From: Strongylocentrotus droebachiensis
Lineage: Eukaryota > Echinodermata > Echinoidea > Camarodonta > Strongylocentrotidae
NCBI GenBank assembly: GCA_035222895.1
Contig: JAVYIG010002386.1
Span: 1 to 64,000 of the forward strand
Reading direction: 5' to 3'
DNA length: 64,000 bases
Under the pieces are notes generated by a model. That model was given only the letters and a program-made list of their open reading frames with translations. It had not been told where the DNA came from and made no database searches. How positions within the stretch are numbered: position 1 is the first letter of the stretch; the number at the start of each line of letters is the position of its first letter. Shown here one piece after another: positions 23,301-33,950 of this stretch. The translations under genes were made by a program, and so were the position numbers.

Positions 23301-24689
23301 CAGCATCAAGCACCTCACCGATGAAGGCCTCCATTCGCCACTAAATGAACAATACTTTTTCCATGGCATAACTTAATGTCTACTTGCCATTCGGTCGGAA
23401 TGGAACAAGCCTTAGTCGATGTTTTGCGACCGATTTGACAAGGCATGAATCCGCTGGAATTTTTTTGTACACAGATGGCGTGGTATAAATGCCTCCTACA
23501 GATGTTGTTCCAAGTACATGGACGTGACGTGGCTAACCGCTTAAGAAAATATCGCCGTAAAGAATGCATGAAATAGAGAGAAAAAATGTCCGCGGATCGA
23601 CTCTTCATTTCTAGTATGACAAAGGGTTTCATGATTCAAATTTAATCTTTTGGATATCCGAATTAGACAAGACAGTAGTAGTGAGCGAATAGTATAATCA
23701 TGAGCCGGTAAATATTAGGGACTCTAAATTTACCAAGTCCATGACTAAGAATGGTGTAAAGTCCACTTTAGCCCCTTTCAGGTTATAGGCGTAATGTTGG
23801 TGGAAAGTACTGCGTCAGCTTGCGTCACCCAGCGACAAAAGCGGTCTTCGATGCGCTGTGTGAAAGAACATCACACAAAAAGGTGATGGCAAAGTGAACG
23901 TGAAACCACTGCGCTAAATTTCTGGTGAATAAATTCACAGACAGGTACTGGCGCAATTGATATGGCGCAATCGAAATGACACCTCGCATGCAAGCTGCAT
24001 TATGTAATTTGTTTTTATGCTTGCGCCAAACGGGATGATTTGGCTGGCATGACCAGCCTGACTTCCTGCGTTTCGAAAATCGTGTTATCCGGGCCCCCGT
24101 CTTATAAAGAGCTGCCATTGATCCAATTTCCTCCCTTTTGGGGCTGATATGTTTTGAATGCTTTAATAATTGTTTTTTCTTTAAAAAAACCGGTAAAATC
24201 AGCTCTTTGTAAGACAGGTCCAAGAAGAGTAATTTTGACGGGAAAATGCTTCTAACTGCTCTACTGTGTGAAAAATAGTTTCTTATCGCGTTTAAGTAAA
24301 GCGTGATGATAAGTATGCCTATAAATATTTTGATGTTGTTTAATGTGTATACTTTTTTTTTACTTGTTATACCCAATCGTCCTTGTTTTCACGAAGTGAC
24401 GGTAGTGAGGAAAATCGTAACGCAAAGTGAATGCAATTTTTTTTCACTACCGTCACTTCGTGAAAACAGCGACGCAATGTTTCGAAATTGGTTGGTTTAT
24501 ATTTGGGCGTAAATATTGAAATACAATTGATTTTGTTTTGTGTGAGACACCCTGGACTACGCATTTGCTTGGGATAACATAGTTATTTACTTGTCGAATA
24601 ACAATTGATTCAGTCTATTTTTCAATACACTGCCGTTCATTTCATATTCCCAGCGTGTGATATAATGATGTAATCTTTTCAAAAAGAAT

Positions 24690-26970
24690 TTTACGTACAT
24701 TGTTGCCAATAAAGCTGGAATAGTTTATTCTTACCCTTTCTCTTGAAGTGATTGTGACAAATTGAATATGGTTCATTCTTGATAGATAAAGCTATATCTT
24801 GTTATAACTTTATTTGTCAATATCTATCACTCTTTATATTGATCAATGAAGTTCTGAGAACATGATTATAAAATGTATCCATCAAGAATTGATCATATTG
24901 TCACAATCATTACATGAATGGAGGTAAGTAATTTATCCCAGTGCATGTTTAACAATTATCATTAGATATTACGTATTATACTAGCGACTTCATTTAATGA
25001 AGGATTGTAACAAATTATTTTGTATTCAGAAAAATACACTCGCAGCTGCATGCACTTTTATATAGATATTCATTACGCTTTTGAATGATGCAACAACAAC
25101 AAAATGCTTATCAAATCTCTAATTTTAAATCTTCGCCAGAGTTTTGAAGTATCAATATTAATTTTGTGTAGATTGTATTAGTATACCTTTTTACTTGATA
25201 ATATTAATTTGTACATGAACTTGAATTCATTTTTCGTTTGACTGTTAGTTTTAAAACGGTACTCTACTCCACGCTATCCTATCGGTATTTCCGTTTTCTA
25301 TCTGGTCGAATGAAATTCAAATGCAATATTATGTTTTCGTTGGTTTATGACTCGAATTGTCTTTTAATCTTGACATGCGTAACTAATTTTCGTTGCCTAA
25401 AATGCTTGCAGTGTCACGCATGACTTTGTTTCTAAAATGTCTTATTTTGTATGTTAATAGTGAAAAGGGGACGCTTTCTTTTGCCACCTATTGTAGTGTA
25501 TTGCAATCTTTTATATTTGGAAAAAAATAAGAAGAAGTTTGTATAATATTGTGCACGTATTTGTATCAGTTTATCAAACAGGGGCATCTGTAGCTCATTA
25601 TAACAGAGGGGGGGGGGGGGGGGGGGCAAAACTCCCATTGTTTCCAACAAGGAAATATTATGATTATAATGATAATCTAGAAACATATTCTATGGCATAT
25701 GGTGTTTAAATATCTCTTGAACTGCTTCCATTGTTCCATACCGAAAACGAACCTCATATTAGGTTGATATATAATTAGTTGTATCTTAAGTACAAGTTCG
25801 CCGACTATCCATTGAATATGTGTATTTCAGTAGCATGCGGTGTCGGCGAACTTGACGTTCACTTATGTTGGTTTCGTGAAAGTACAATGCTCAGTTCAGG
25901 TTAGACACTGTCTGTGTGTGTTCAGAATGAGTATACAATATGTCATGATTCCTGTCACATCTTTATTCGAATGCATTTTCCTTGATTGATCAGTACTACG
26001 ACTCATATCAAAATAATGTGTGACAAAAAACGGGGTCGGGGATTGGATTAAAACGGTAAAAATCATGTCGGAAGATATATATTATCGTATTCAGATATTT
26101 TGTTATACTTTTTCTAAATCGTCTGATAATTATGATACAAGTGTATTCATTGAGAAATTATTGATCAGTACTAAACTACTTTAGATCAACTTGTGATAAA
26201 AATCTATGAATATCTATTCATTGAAGGGTGCAAACATCCTTTTGATATTATGTATATTGTACGACTCAGATTCGATGACTCTGTTATTATGTTAATGTGA
26301 TTGTTCACAACTCGTAATTGTGATCAAATTTGGTAGTTCAGCAACTTCAGCAACTTCAGCTATATTGTAAATCAATGCTACTCATGCTTGTATTCAATAA
26401 ATCAGTACTTGCGTACTCTTGAGCATTTTATACCGACAATTTTGTGTGCATAAATATAGTTTTTAGTGAGACAAAAAAAATATTCCAAGCCTATTTGTGT
26501 ATGCAGCTAGCTGCTACATTAATTTTCTCATTACATAGGCCTATATTTCTGTTGCCAAACGAAGAAAGAATGTTTAATTTCAATTGAAAATGATTTCTGA
26601 GTTATCTTGGTGCCTATATTTACATCACTTGATTAGACTCATTTTAATCATGATGAATGTTATGACGAGAATTACAAAATGTGTGACTGTGCATAATAAT
26701 TGCCTGTATAAAATCTATGATTTGTTTACAAGGCATCATGCTACAGCAGTACTTTGTTTAAATTGAAATAGTTCGATTACCCTTTTTAATTACTGTCCAC
26801 ATCTCTCTATATTGTTTGAGAAAAATCAGCTAAATTAGTATAGGAGTAGAAGCAATAAGGTACCACTAGCGCTCTGGGAAGGGAGGGGGGGTGGGGGGAG
26901 GGGCATGATTTGTAATTGGCGGATAAAGTGCGAATAGGCAGGGTCACTGAAAATGGGGGGTGGAAGAGGT
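24690..26970. other. AT-rich stretch private to unit 1
   Basis: There is no supported gene. It holds candidate polyadenylation signals AATAAA at 24,708 and 26,396 that could serve the Ig gene, and a G run at 25,608-25,626. Unit 2 goes straight from the 24.68-kb homologue to the 26.97-kb homologue, so this is either a unit 1 insertion or a unit 2 deletion. Confidence 0.5.
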
Positions 26971-27410
26971 CCTAAAGTGTACTCAGTATTCTTCCCACCT
27001 TCTTTTCCCATTCTCTCTTTCTTTCTGCATGTTAGCACTTTACTTTTCTTTCTTTTTCTTTTTTGTCATGCGATTTGGGGGCACGTGCCCTCCTCTGCCT
27101 CCTGTGAGCTACGCCACTTCCTATATAACCCATACGCACAGTACGTTTCGATCCATTTTGAAGAGCGGAATAATAATAAACCTCACATTTCATCTATTTG
27201 ATTGTGCTTGACACCATGTCATAGGATCTGAAACGTGTGCCTCTATTACTACATAAAAACAGCTTAGTCAGTTAGATAATTTTCTTTTCCTAAACAAGAC
27301 AAGGATAATTTATCTTCTCGATGTCGAATTTCGTTTACCCTCTTGTTATCTTTTCCTTTCCATCTCTACATATCTTTTAGTATCTTTTTTTTACTGGGGC
27401 ATGTTCATAT

Positions 27411-29162
27411 CAGGCGCGGATCCAGGATTTTCCAATAGGGGGGGCCGGAAATTTTTGCGCAGACCGTTTTTTCAAGGTCATATTAGAAGCACCATACCGG
27501 TACAATTTTTGACATTTTTATCGGTAGGGGGGGGGGGGGGGCTATAGCCTCTTGCCCGAACAAGTAATTTTCTGGTTTCACAATTCGGCTAGTGGGCGAA
27601 GCGAGCGAGCAACAATTTGAGCATAATATGTATTTTGTTAAAGTGTTATTTATCACCAAAATAAACGAGAAAAGATATCAAAAACTCATATTCAGGTAGA
27701 CGAGAAAAGATATCAAAAACTCATATTCAGGCAGCTCGCTGCCCCCCCCCCTTATTACGCGCGAAGCGCGGAAGCTTTGACCTTTCATTAATTATCAGAG
27801 AAAGAAGAAGATTTGTTGTACCATTCTCAACTATTAATCCTTGTCTGAATTCAGTTTTCCCCTGCCCGCGCGTAGCGCGGAAGCTTTGACATTTCATTAA
27901 ATTATTAGAGAAAGAAGGTGATTCGTTGTACCGTTCTCGACTTGGCAGAATTTTCAAAAAAATGTCTTTGTCTGCTCCTTTTTCGTTTTATGTCCTCTTA
28001 CTGCACTTACCGCCCCTGGCTACGCGCCTGCTTTAAAGGGAAAATGAAACAATCATGATTGTGATAGCACATAGGTTAGTAGAAAAGAAAGGGGAAAAAG
28101 ATCTATTACACCAACCATGGATAAATTAATCACGGCCGGGAGCGTCATAGTTTTGTTTGCGGGCGAGGGCCGGGGTGTAGCGACCAAGCGAGATTTTGCA
28201 ATGTTGAATGCTGAAATTATGCATTCTAGAAAACCCCTAAGCCCAATATGTACGTTCTTTCCACTATATTTCTTTCTAGCTATAATTTCTAAATTTCCTG
28301 GGGGACGTTTCCTCCTATCGGGCCCAGGATTGCCGTCCCTGTCCATGATTACTACCAACATGAGTTCAAATACAAGCGAGTTGGTATGAGCTGAATCCAA
28401 ATGAAAGGCAAAATAAGAGTTGTGAAGCGGCCTTACCGTTAATTTAAAATTCGACTGTTGAGTATATAACTTCTATTTAAAAGACATCCAAAATATTGTG
28501 CCCTTTTCAAATTTCTCACTAAAGAGTGATGACCGCAGGGGCTATTCTTAACGTTTAACTTTGAATCCGCGGCTCGAGATTTTATGCGGCCGGCCCGGCC
28601 CCCATCTATTCAAAGTTTGCCAATCCTTCTGAATGACCCCAAATCTCCCGATTACAGTTTTCCCTTATTCGTCGTTACAGTCACTTAGCGCCATTTCCTT
28701 GTCTTCCCCCTTTCTCACCCGACTTATCCCCCCCCCCCCCCTCCCCCACCCACTCAGTGTTATCTAGGTACGCACATGTATGTTCCCTCTCTTTGAAAGC
28801 ACCCCTCTATCTCCGGTGTGTAAAGTCAGTACGGGCCGGATTTTTGTGTATTACGGGCCGGACTTTGTTGCGTGAAAAGTAACTCTTTATCGGAAATTTT
28901 GAGAACACAAATTCGGTCCCTCCGACCCCGGAGTGAGAGGGAGGGGGGGGGGGGGGGGGGGGTTCTTCTTTATCTTTTCTCTTCTCTTTTTTTTCTCTTC
29001 TTTTTTCCTTTCTCTTCTCCTTTCTTTTCTTTTCTCCTTTTTTCTCCTCTTCTCCTTTCTTTTTTTTCTCTTCTTTTCTTCCTCTTTTTTTTTCTTCTTT
29101 TTTTTGCGCCGCCAATAGGGGGGGCCGCGGCCGTTTCGGCCCCCCCCCCTGGATCCGCCACT
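27411..29162. mobile_element. hAT-like composite element in unit 1
   Basis: The left end is CAGGCGCGGATCCAGG at 27,411. The right end is CCTGGATCCGCCACTG, ending at 29,162. These are inverted with three mismatches; CAGTGGCGGATCCAGG is a typical hAT-type terminus. Short CATAT repeats flank it, and unit 2 has the uninterrupted site near 44,388-44,400. Inside are two GCGAAGCGCGGAAGCTTTGAC modules (27,758 and 27,867), G runs and a long pyrimidine tract at 28,965-29,110. A second CAGGCGCG-type end at 28,023-28,030 suggests nesting. Confidence 0.6.
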
Positions 29163-29256
29163 GCATATTAAAGATGATTGTGAATTAAAGGTACCCTTGT
29201 TACGCTCGAGTAAAGATTGAAATGTGGTGTACTGCGCATGAGTATGATTGTCCGAA

Positions 29257-29263
29257 AGAGAGA

Positions 29264-29301
<38 letters not shown>

Positions 29302-29358
29302 GAGAGGCGGAGAGAGAGCGAAAAAGAGAGAGAGAGAGTGAGAGTGAGAGAGGGAGAC
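29257..29358. repeat. (GA)n microsatellite
   Basis: GA-rich tract with interruptions. It lies in the UGT upstream flank; unit 2 has the same tract at 45,330-45,455. Confidence 0.85.
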
Positions 29359-29368
29359 ATGTATACTT

Positions 29369-29876
29369 TTTGGGGTCATGCAGTGTATGAATATTTACAA
29401 ACCGGAACAATAGAAGAACTCTCGTGTGAATAAAAACTTAATTCAAGCGAATAAACCGGCGTATAAATCACAAAAGCTTACGTACGTGACCTTCGTCAAA
29501 GGGTAGACCATATACAGTGTTTAGTGAAGTGTATATACATACATTTATATGAGAAGCAGGGATTCAAATCAGTACACTGGTTATACGCTATGCTGATCAC
29601 ATACGTGCATACTGTCGTCTGCACCGGTGGAATATGGAACTCTCACATTCCATAGTCCAATCGTTTTGATAACATATATCGGGCAAAGAATCATGCACAA
29701 AGTATTTCATTCCGTTCTTCACGATATGCGAATGAACGCTATTTATCCGTACTAAAGATTTCGTCGTTTGGGATTGATAAATCTATAGTCTCTCGCAATT
29801 GAATGCTAATCTATTTTTAGGGATATATTATTACTCGATCTCCGACATTGGTACATCATTCATATCTCGATATGTT
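29369..29876 (+). promoter_or_regulatory. UGT upstream flank shared by both units (copy A)
   Basis: This ~500-bp block is collinear with 45,476-45,938, which lies 65 bp before the start codon of copy B. In copy B it is therefore the likely proximal promoter/5' leader. In copy A the same block sits 3.75 kb from the start codon. No canonical TATA box was recognised in it. Promoter activity is inferred from position and conservation. Confidence 0.4.
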
Positions 29877-30041
29877 AGTCAGACCGCAGCGTGCGCGATA
29901 ATGAGGCTGTGCGGCAATTTTTATTCAGATTCCCGTTCGGTGAAAAGCTCGCTTACAACGCTCTCGTAAAACACGAGACCAACCACGGGATTTTGGTAGC
30001 ATCATTTTGTCGCCCTCGTATGGCTTACAGTGCAATTCATC

Positions 30042-31190
30042 ATGGCGGAATCGTGGGGTAAGTCAATCTCTGAATTTTTCGCTGTTCTTTGACACCAAAT
30101 TTGCCCAAATTAGTTAGATTTTGAGCTTACTATTATCGCAAACAAAAAGAGCGTTTTTTAGTCCTCGGAAATTAACTACTCATTACATAGTGTCGTATTT
30201 TGCTTGTTCCTGACTGGTATTGATAATATTATTTCGAATTTTTGCATCCTACGTCGTCTTTGATAACCAGTCCATCGTTTGATGTTGAAAACACGTAGAT
30301 GCAAGTAATGTTTGAATAAGAAATATGCCCAAATTATTGGACTATATTTTGGAAATCTACCGGAAGTAGACGGAAAATGATTCGAAACCGCGGGGAATTG
30401 CTATGGCTACGGCCTTTTAGTCAGGAATGGCGGGGTTTCTTGTGTGTCGCTGTGCCATTGTGTGGCGCATACAGCAGGAATTTATGTAGTCCCATGTGTA
30501 TATATTTTTGTCAGCTTTTTAGTTTTTGTTGTCGCAAATCGACAGCAATGTTACTGTAAATAAATCGACTGCTCATTAGTCATTGCTATTCATTATAAAT
30601 CTAGATCAAATGATATGTTTTAAATGTATATTTACAAGGGTTTAAACATGTTTAGACAAGTAATGAAGGGGTTTGATAACTGATCAAATTGTTTTGTACT
30701 GGAATCCTGAGCTGAGCGAGTGAGCTGAGCTGAGCTGAGCTGGATATTAAAATGACAAATTACTTAAAGGATAATTAATTATATTAATTTGGGATTCTCA
30801 AACTTTGGTTCTGCCTTCTGCTCAACTCAAACCTTACAGCCAGCCACAGAAATAAGCAGCATTTCCTTGTGCGAGTTGTAGACCTAAGTATGATTATGAA
30901 CAGAGCAGAATTAAGACAAAAAGCCAAAAGGTAAACACTTACATTTTAGAACTTGTGCACATCTTGAAAAATGAAGGGAAAACTTCATGAATCTGACACC
31001 TGTAATTTGTTTTCATTTAAAAAAATAAATTTGAAAGCAAGCCAGTTTTGTCTACCATAAATGGCTAGCTACTTTGATAAGATCTTTTCAAATCCCCATA
31101 CATTGAACTAAGACATTTTATTCTTCTTATCATTTGTTGTTGTTTTTCTGACAGACGCACTCAACCATCGAAGCTTGCGGGACATTGACA
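30042..31190 (+). CDS. Tentative short spliced gene, 46 codons
   Basis: ATG GCG GAA TCG TGG G at 30,042-30,057 is followed by a strong donor (GTAAGT). A second piece, 30,840-30,930, has a TTACAG acceptor, stays open in phase and ends AAAAG|GTAAAC. A third, from 31,155, has a CTGACAG acceptor and reaches TGA after 10 codons. The product would be MAESWASHRNKQHFLVRVV plus 27 residues ending KLAGH. Skipping the middle piece also leaves an open frame of about 60 codons. I recognise no domain, and it may be a chance arrangement inside inserted DNA. Confidence 0.25.
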
Positions 31191-31585
31191 GACATCACAC
31201 ATCAGTCTCCATTGCATTCCTGGATCAACATTTGCTGGACTCCATGCCTTTGTTCGTTTTAATGGTTATTTATTTGAAGACTCAACCGCAGTTTTGCTTC
31301 ACGTTGGAACAAACAATCTGAACGGGGAGTTTGGGAGAAGGACGAGAAGGATTTTGTTCAGCTTATTCCTTTCAATAAACATAAAATCTCTGATACTTCC
31401 AAAGTTCCAAGGTGGGATTCCGGAGCTTCACACGAACAATAAGCATTTATTATATTAATAGAAAACTGACTGAACTGTCACCTTTATACAATTTAACAAT
31501 ACTTAACTCTAATAATACTTTTATTCTCAGTGACACATTTTATGCGTGTGATGGTCTCAACATAAATGTCAAAGTCAGTTTATAA
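31190..31585 (+). pseudogene. SGNH/GDSL esterase-like relic
   Basis: One frame reads IPGSTFAGLHAFVRFNGYLF, then VLLHVGTNNLNG, the block III (HVGTNN) signature of SGNH hydrolases as found in some retrotransposon and metazoan esterase-domain proteins. An in-frame stop lies just upstream. Downstream the frame ends at TAA (~31,460), and a DGLNINVK-like block V remnant lies in another frame near 31,550. The breaks make it non-functional as it stands. An AATAAA lies at about 31,374. Confidence 0.45.
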
Positions 31586-31914
31586 ATAAAATATAAATAT
31601 TAGAAAATGCAAATTTTATTCGTAGTCCTATCGCATTTATTATTTGTAGTAGTGTTTAATAAATAATACATTTTTTTGTCCATTTACTAGGCTATTCAGA
31701 AGAAACCAGACCTGGTTTTCTTTTGGGTTAGTTGGCATGAATTTTGATTAAGAAATGTGAATTACACAGACCTGTTAAATAATAGCCCCCCCCCCCTCCC
31801 CCCCCCCCCCCCCACAAAAGAAAACAATCTTTTTAAAAGATATATTTTGCAGATTTGTATTTCATCCAGAAATAGTACCTACACAGGGTAAACATAATAT
31901 AAATAGTCAAGCAT

Positions 31915-32310
31915 TGACATATTTTGATATGTTGGTGATGATGATTGTGATGGTGGTGATGGCGACGGTGGAGATGATGGCTATGGTGTTGATGATAATG
32001 ATGACGGTGATTATGATGGCAGTGGTGATGATGTCGGTGATGGCGATCATGATGGATATGGTGATGATGATAATGATGACGGTGATTATGATGGCTATGG
32101 TGATGATGATGACAGTGATCATGATGATGATTATCTTGATGACAATGCTGATGGTGGTGATGATGAGGGTGATGATGATGATTGTGATGCAATGCTAATG
32201 GTGGTGATGATGATGTAGGTGGTGACGGCGATGATGGCTATGGTGATGATGATAATGATTGTGATGGCGATGACGATTGTGATTGTGATAATGATGTTGA
32301 AGATGAAAAT
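31915..32310. repeat. (GAT)n-type microsatellite, ~390 bp
   Basis: Long imperfect GATGATGGTGAT tract. The Met/Val- or His-rich open frames on both strands are artefacts of it. It lies in the 29.9-33.6 kb block that is private to unit 1. Confidence 0.9.
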
Positions 32311-33102
32311 TAGAATTCTACAAGTTTTATTTGAGCCCTTCAGCCCACCGCACACTTATATTTCTATCCAAGGGTCATATTACACACAAACGAACCCCGA
32401 AAATAAATTTCCAGATATATATATATTCCGCGGGTCACTTTAAAACAAAATCAAACAGGAAAGAGAATAAGGGAAAGAATTTTGTAATATTTTATTTCCA
32501 GGAATACACATGAACTGGAGTAATGCAATTGACAAAAGAATTATGAAATAAAATATTACCATCATCGAATGTCTGGGAATTACCAAAAGAAATTCCTGTT
32601 TAAGGCTCTTCTTATTAGCCCATGGTTTACAAATATAAAAACACATTTCAGAACTTTTACAACCATGAAATTAATAGCAGGGATGGGAACAATCATATTT
32701 TCAATTTTCAATAACATTGCCCCCCCCCCCCTGAACGTTTGTATTTACACAAACATACATTTCATAACGGAAAATGTGTCTTCTTTGTTAAAACGATATC
32801 AAAGCCTGGCCAAAAATAGCCTTTATAGACACTTAAATCCCCTCTTCTGTCCCTAGAGCTGGAGTTCTATATTGTACTTGTGTGCGTATCCGTATCCAAC
32901 TTTGTACTTTCCGTTCACTTCTATGATTATGTAGCGCATGAGTATCGTACACAATAATAAGTATGTGGGGCAATACAAAAGCCTCTACGACCGGGGGTTA
33001 CGCACACGAGAGTAATTCATGAATATCCCTAATCTCCGTCTATTTTTCGTGCGTGTTCACGTATAGCGCGCAGACTGGTTGGACCGCGAATCGACGCAAA
33101 GC

Positions 33103-33111
33103 TATATATAA
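33103..33111 (+). promoter_or_regulatory. TATA-like box upstream of UGT copy A
   Basis: TATATATAA in a locally GC-richer context would place a transcription start near 33,135, leaving a ~500-nt leader with upstream ATGs before the UGT start at 33,630. Copy B has no counterpart. This is positional inference only. Confidence 0.3.
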
Positions 33112-33629
33112 CGTGGTATCCCCCGGTTGATCTCGATGCGAAACGCTCGTCGATCGGCCATGTCTTATTTTCCGCCGGAGTCTATTATGCATCAGCTACT
33201 ACTTTGCTTGTTCCTGACTGGTATTGAGACAGACATTGACAGGAAGTATAATATTATGTTAGGAAAATATCTACATTATGTGGTAAGCCAAAATTCAGCG
33301 AGATGCACCCCCGATAAAAATGGTTATTTAACGTGTATATCCGACTCTTCAAATATTTTTTTTTGCAAGTTTTTTTTGGTGTTTTTTTCACATTTTGAAA
33401 CCTCACTCACTATTTATTGAATAGTACATTATAATGTTTATAGTTCTGGCTCAATATTCATGACGAATTCAATGTCATTAAATGAATCCTGAGCATAGCA
33501 GAAAGATGAGAACTGTGCCATGTTTTTGCTTATTACGTATTCATGAGGAGCAAATTCGTGCATACGATATGAATAAATGGAAGCGAATTCGCGCACGCTG
33601 CGGTCTGACTGGAACGTTTATTCGAAAAA

Positions 33630-33950
33630 ATGACGAACACATCACTTCTGCCGCGGAGACAAAGTCTAGTCCCATTCATATGTTTCTGTGTCGTGATGTT
33701 TACCCTACCCTCAAGCCAGGGGGGCAACGTCCTCATCACCACAAGTCTGGGGGAAGGTTCACATTATTTTGTTGGGAAGACGATCGGGAAGTACCTTGTG
33801 AAACATGGCCATAATGTAACGATGCTAGTCAGTGAAGCTTATGCTCATCGGGCTGAAAATCCAGACGATGCGGAACTGAATTTCATCGTTTTTCATCAGT
33901 CAGCCGAGCAGATTGAGTCAGTGAAAGAAAGACATTTGTCCTACTCAAAG
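33630..33950 (+). CDS. UGT copy A exon 1
   Basis: Residues 1-107, phase 0 end (TCAAAG|GTAGGC). It carries the signal peptide and the start of the acceptor-binding domain: NVLITTSLGEGSHYFVGK and LVKHGHNVTMLVSEAYAHRA. The ATG at 33,630 is chosen because homology with copy B begins there and a signal peptide follows. Confidence 0.92.

Noticed and set aside
23825..24376. 183-codon minus-strand frame
   Set aside because: It lies in the start of the duplicated block, the frame is not preserved in the unit 2 copy (42,287-42,760 reads differently), and no domain is recognised.
28887..29410. Lys/Glu-rich and Ser/Leu-rich frames on both strands
   Set aside because: Low-complexity translation of the pyrimidine and GA tracts inside and beside the hAT-like element.
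31833..32192. His-rich 119-codon frame (minus strand)
   Set aside because: Direct translation of the (GAT)n microsatellite; the frames on all strands are open for the same reason.
33127..33420. 97-codon frame downstream of the TATA-like box
   Set aside because: Could be leader sequence of UGT copy A, but codon content ends in poly-Phe and there is no homologue in copy B.
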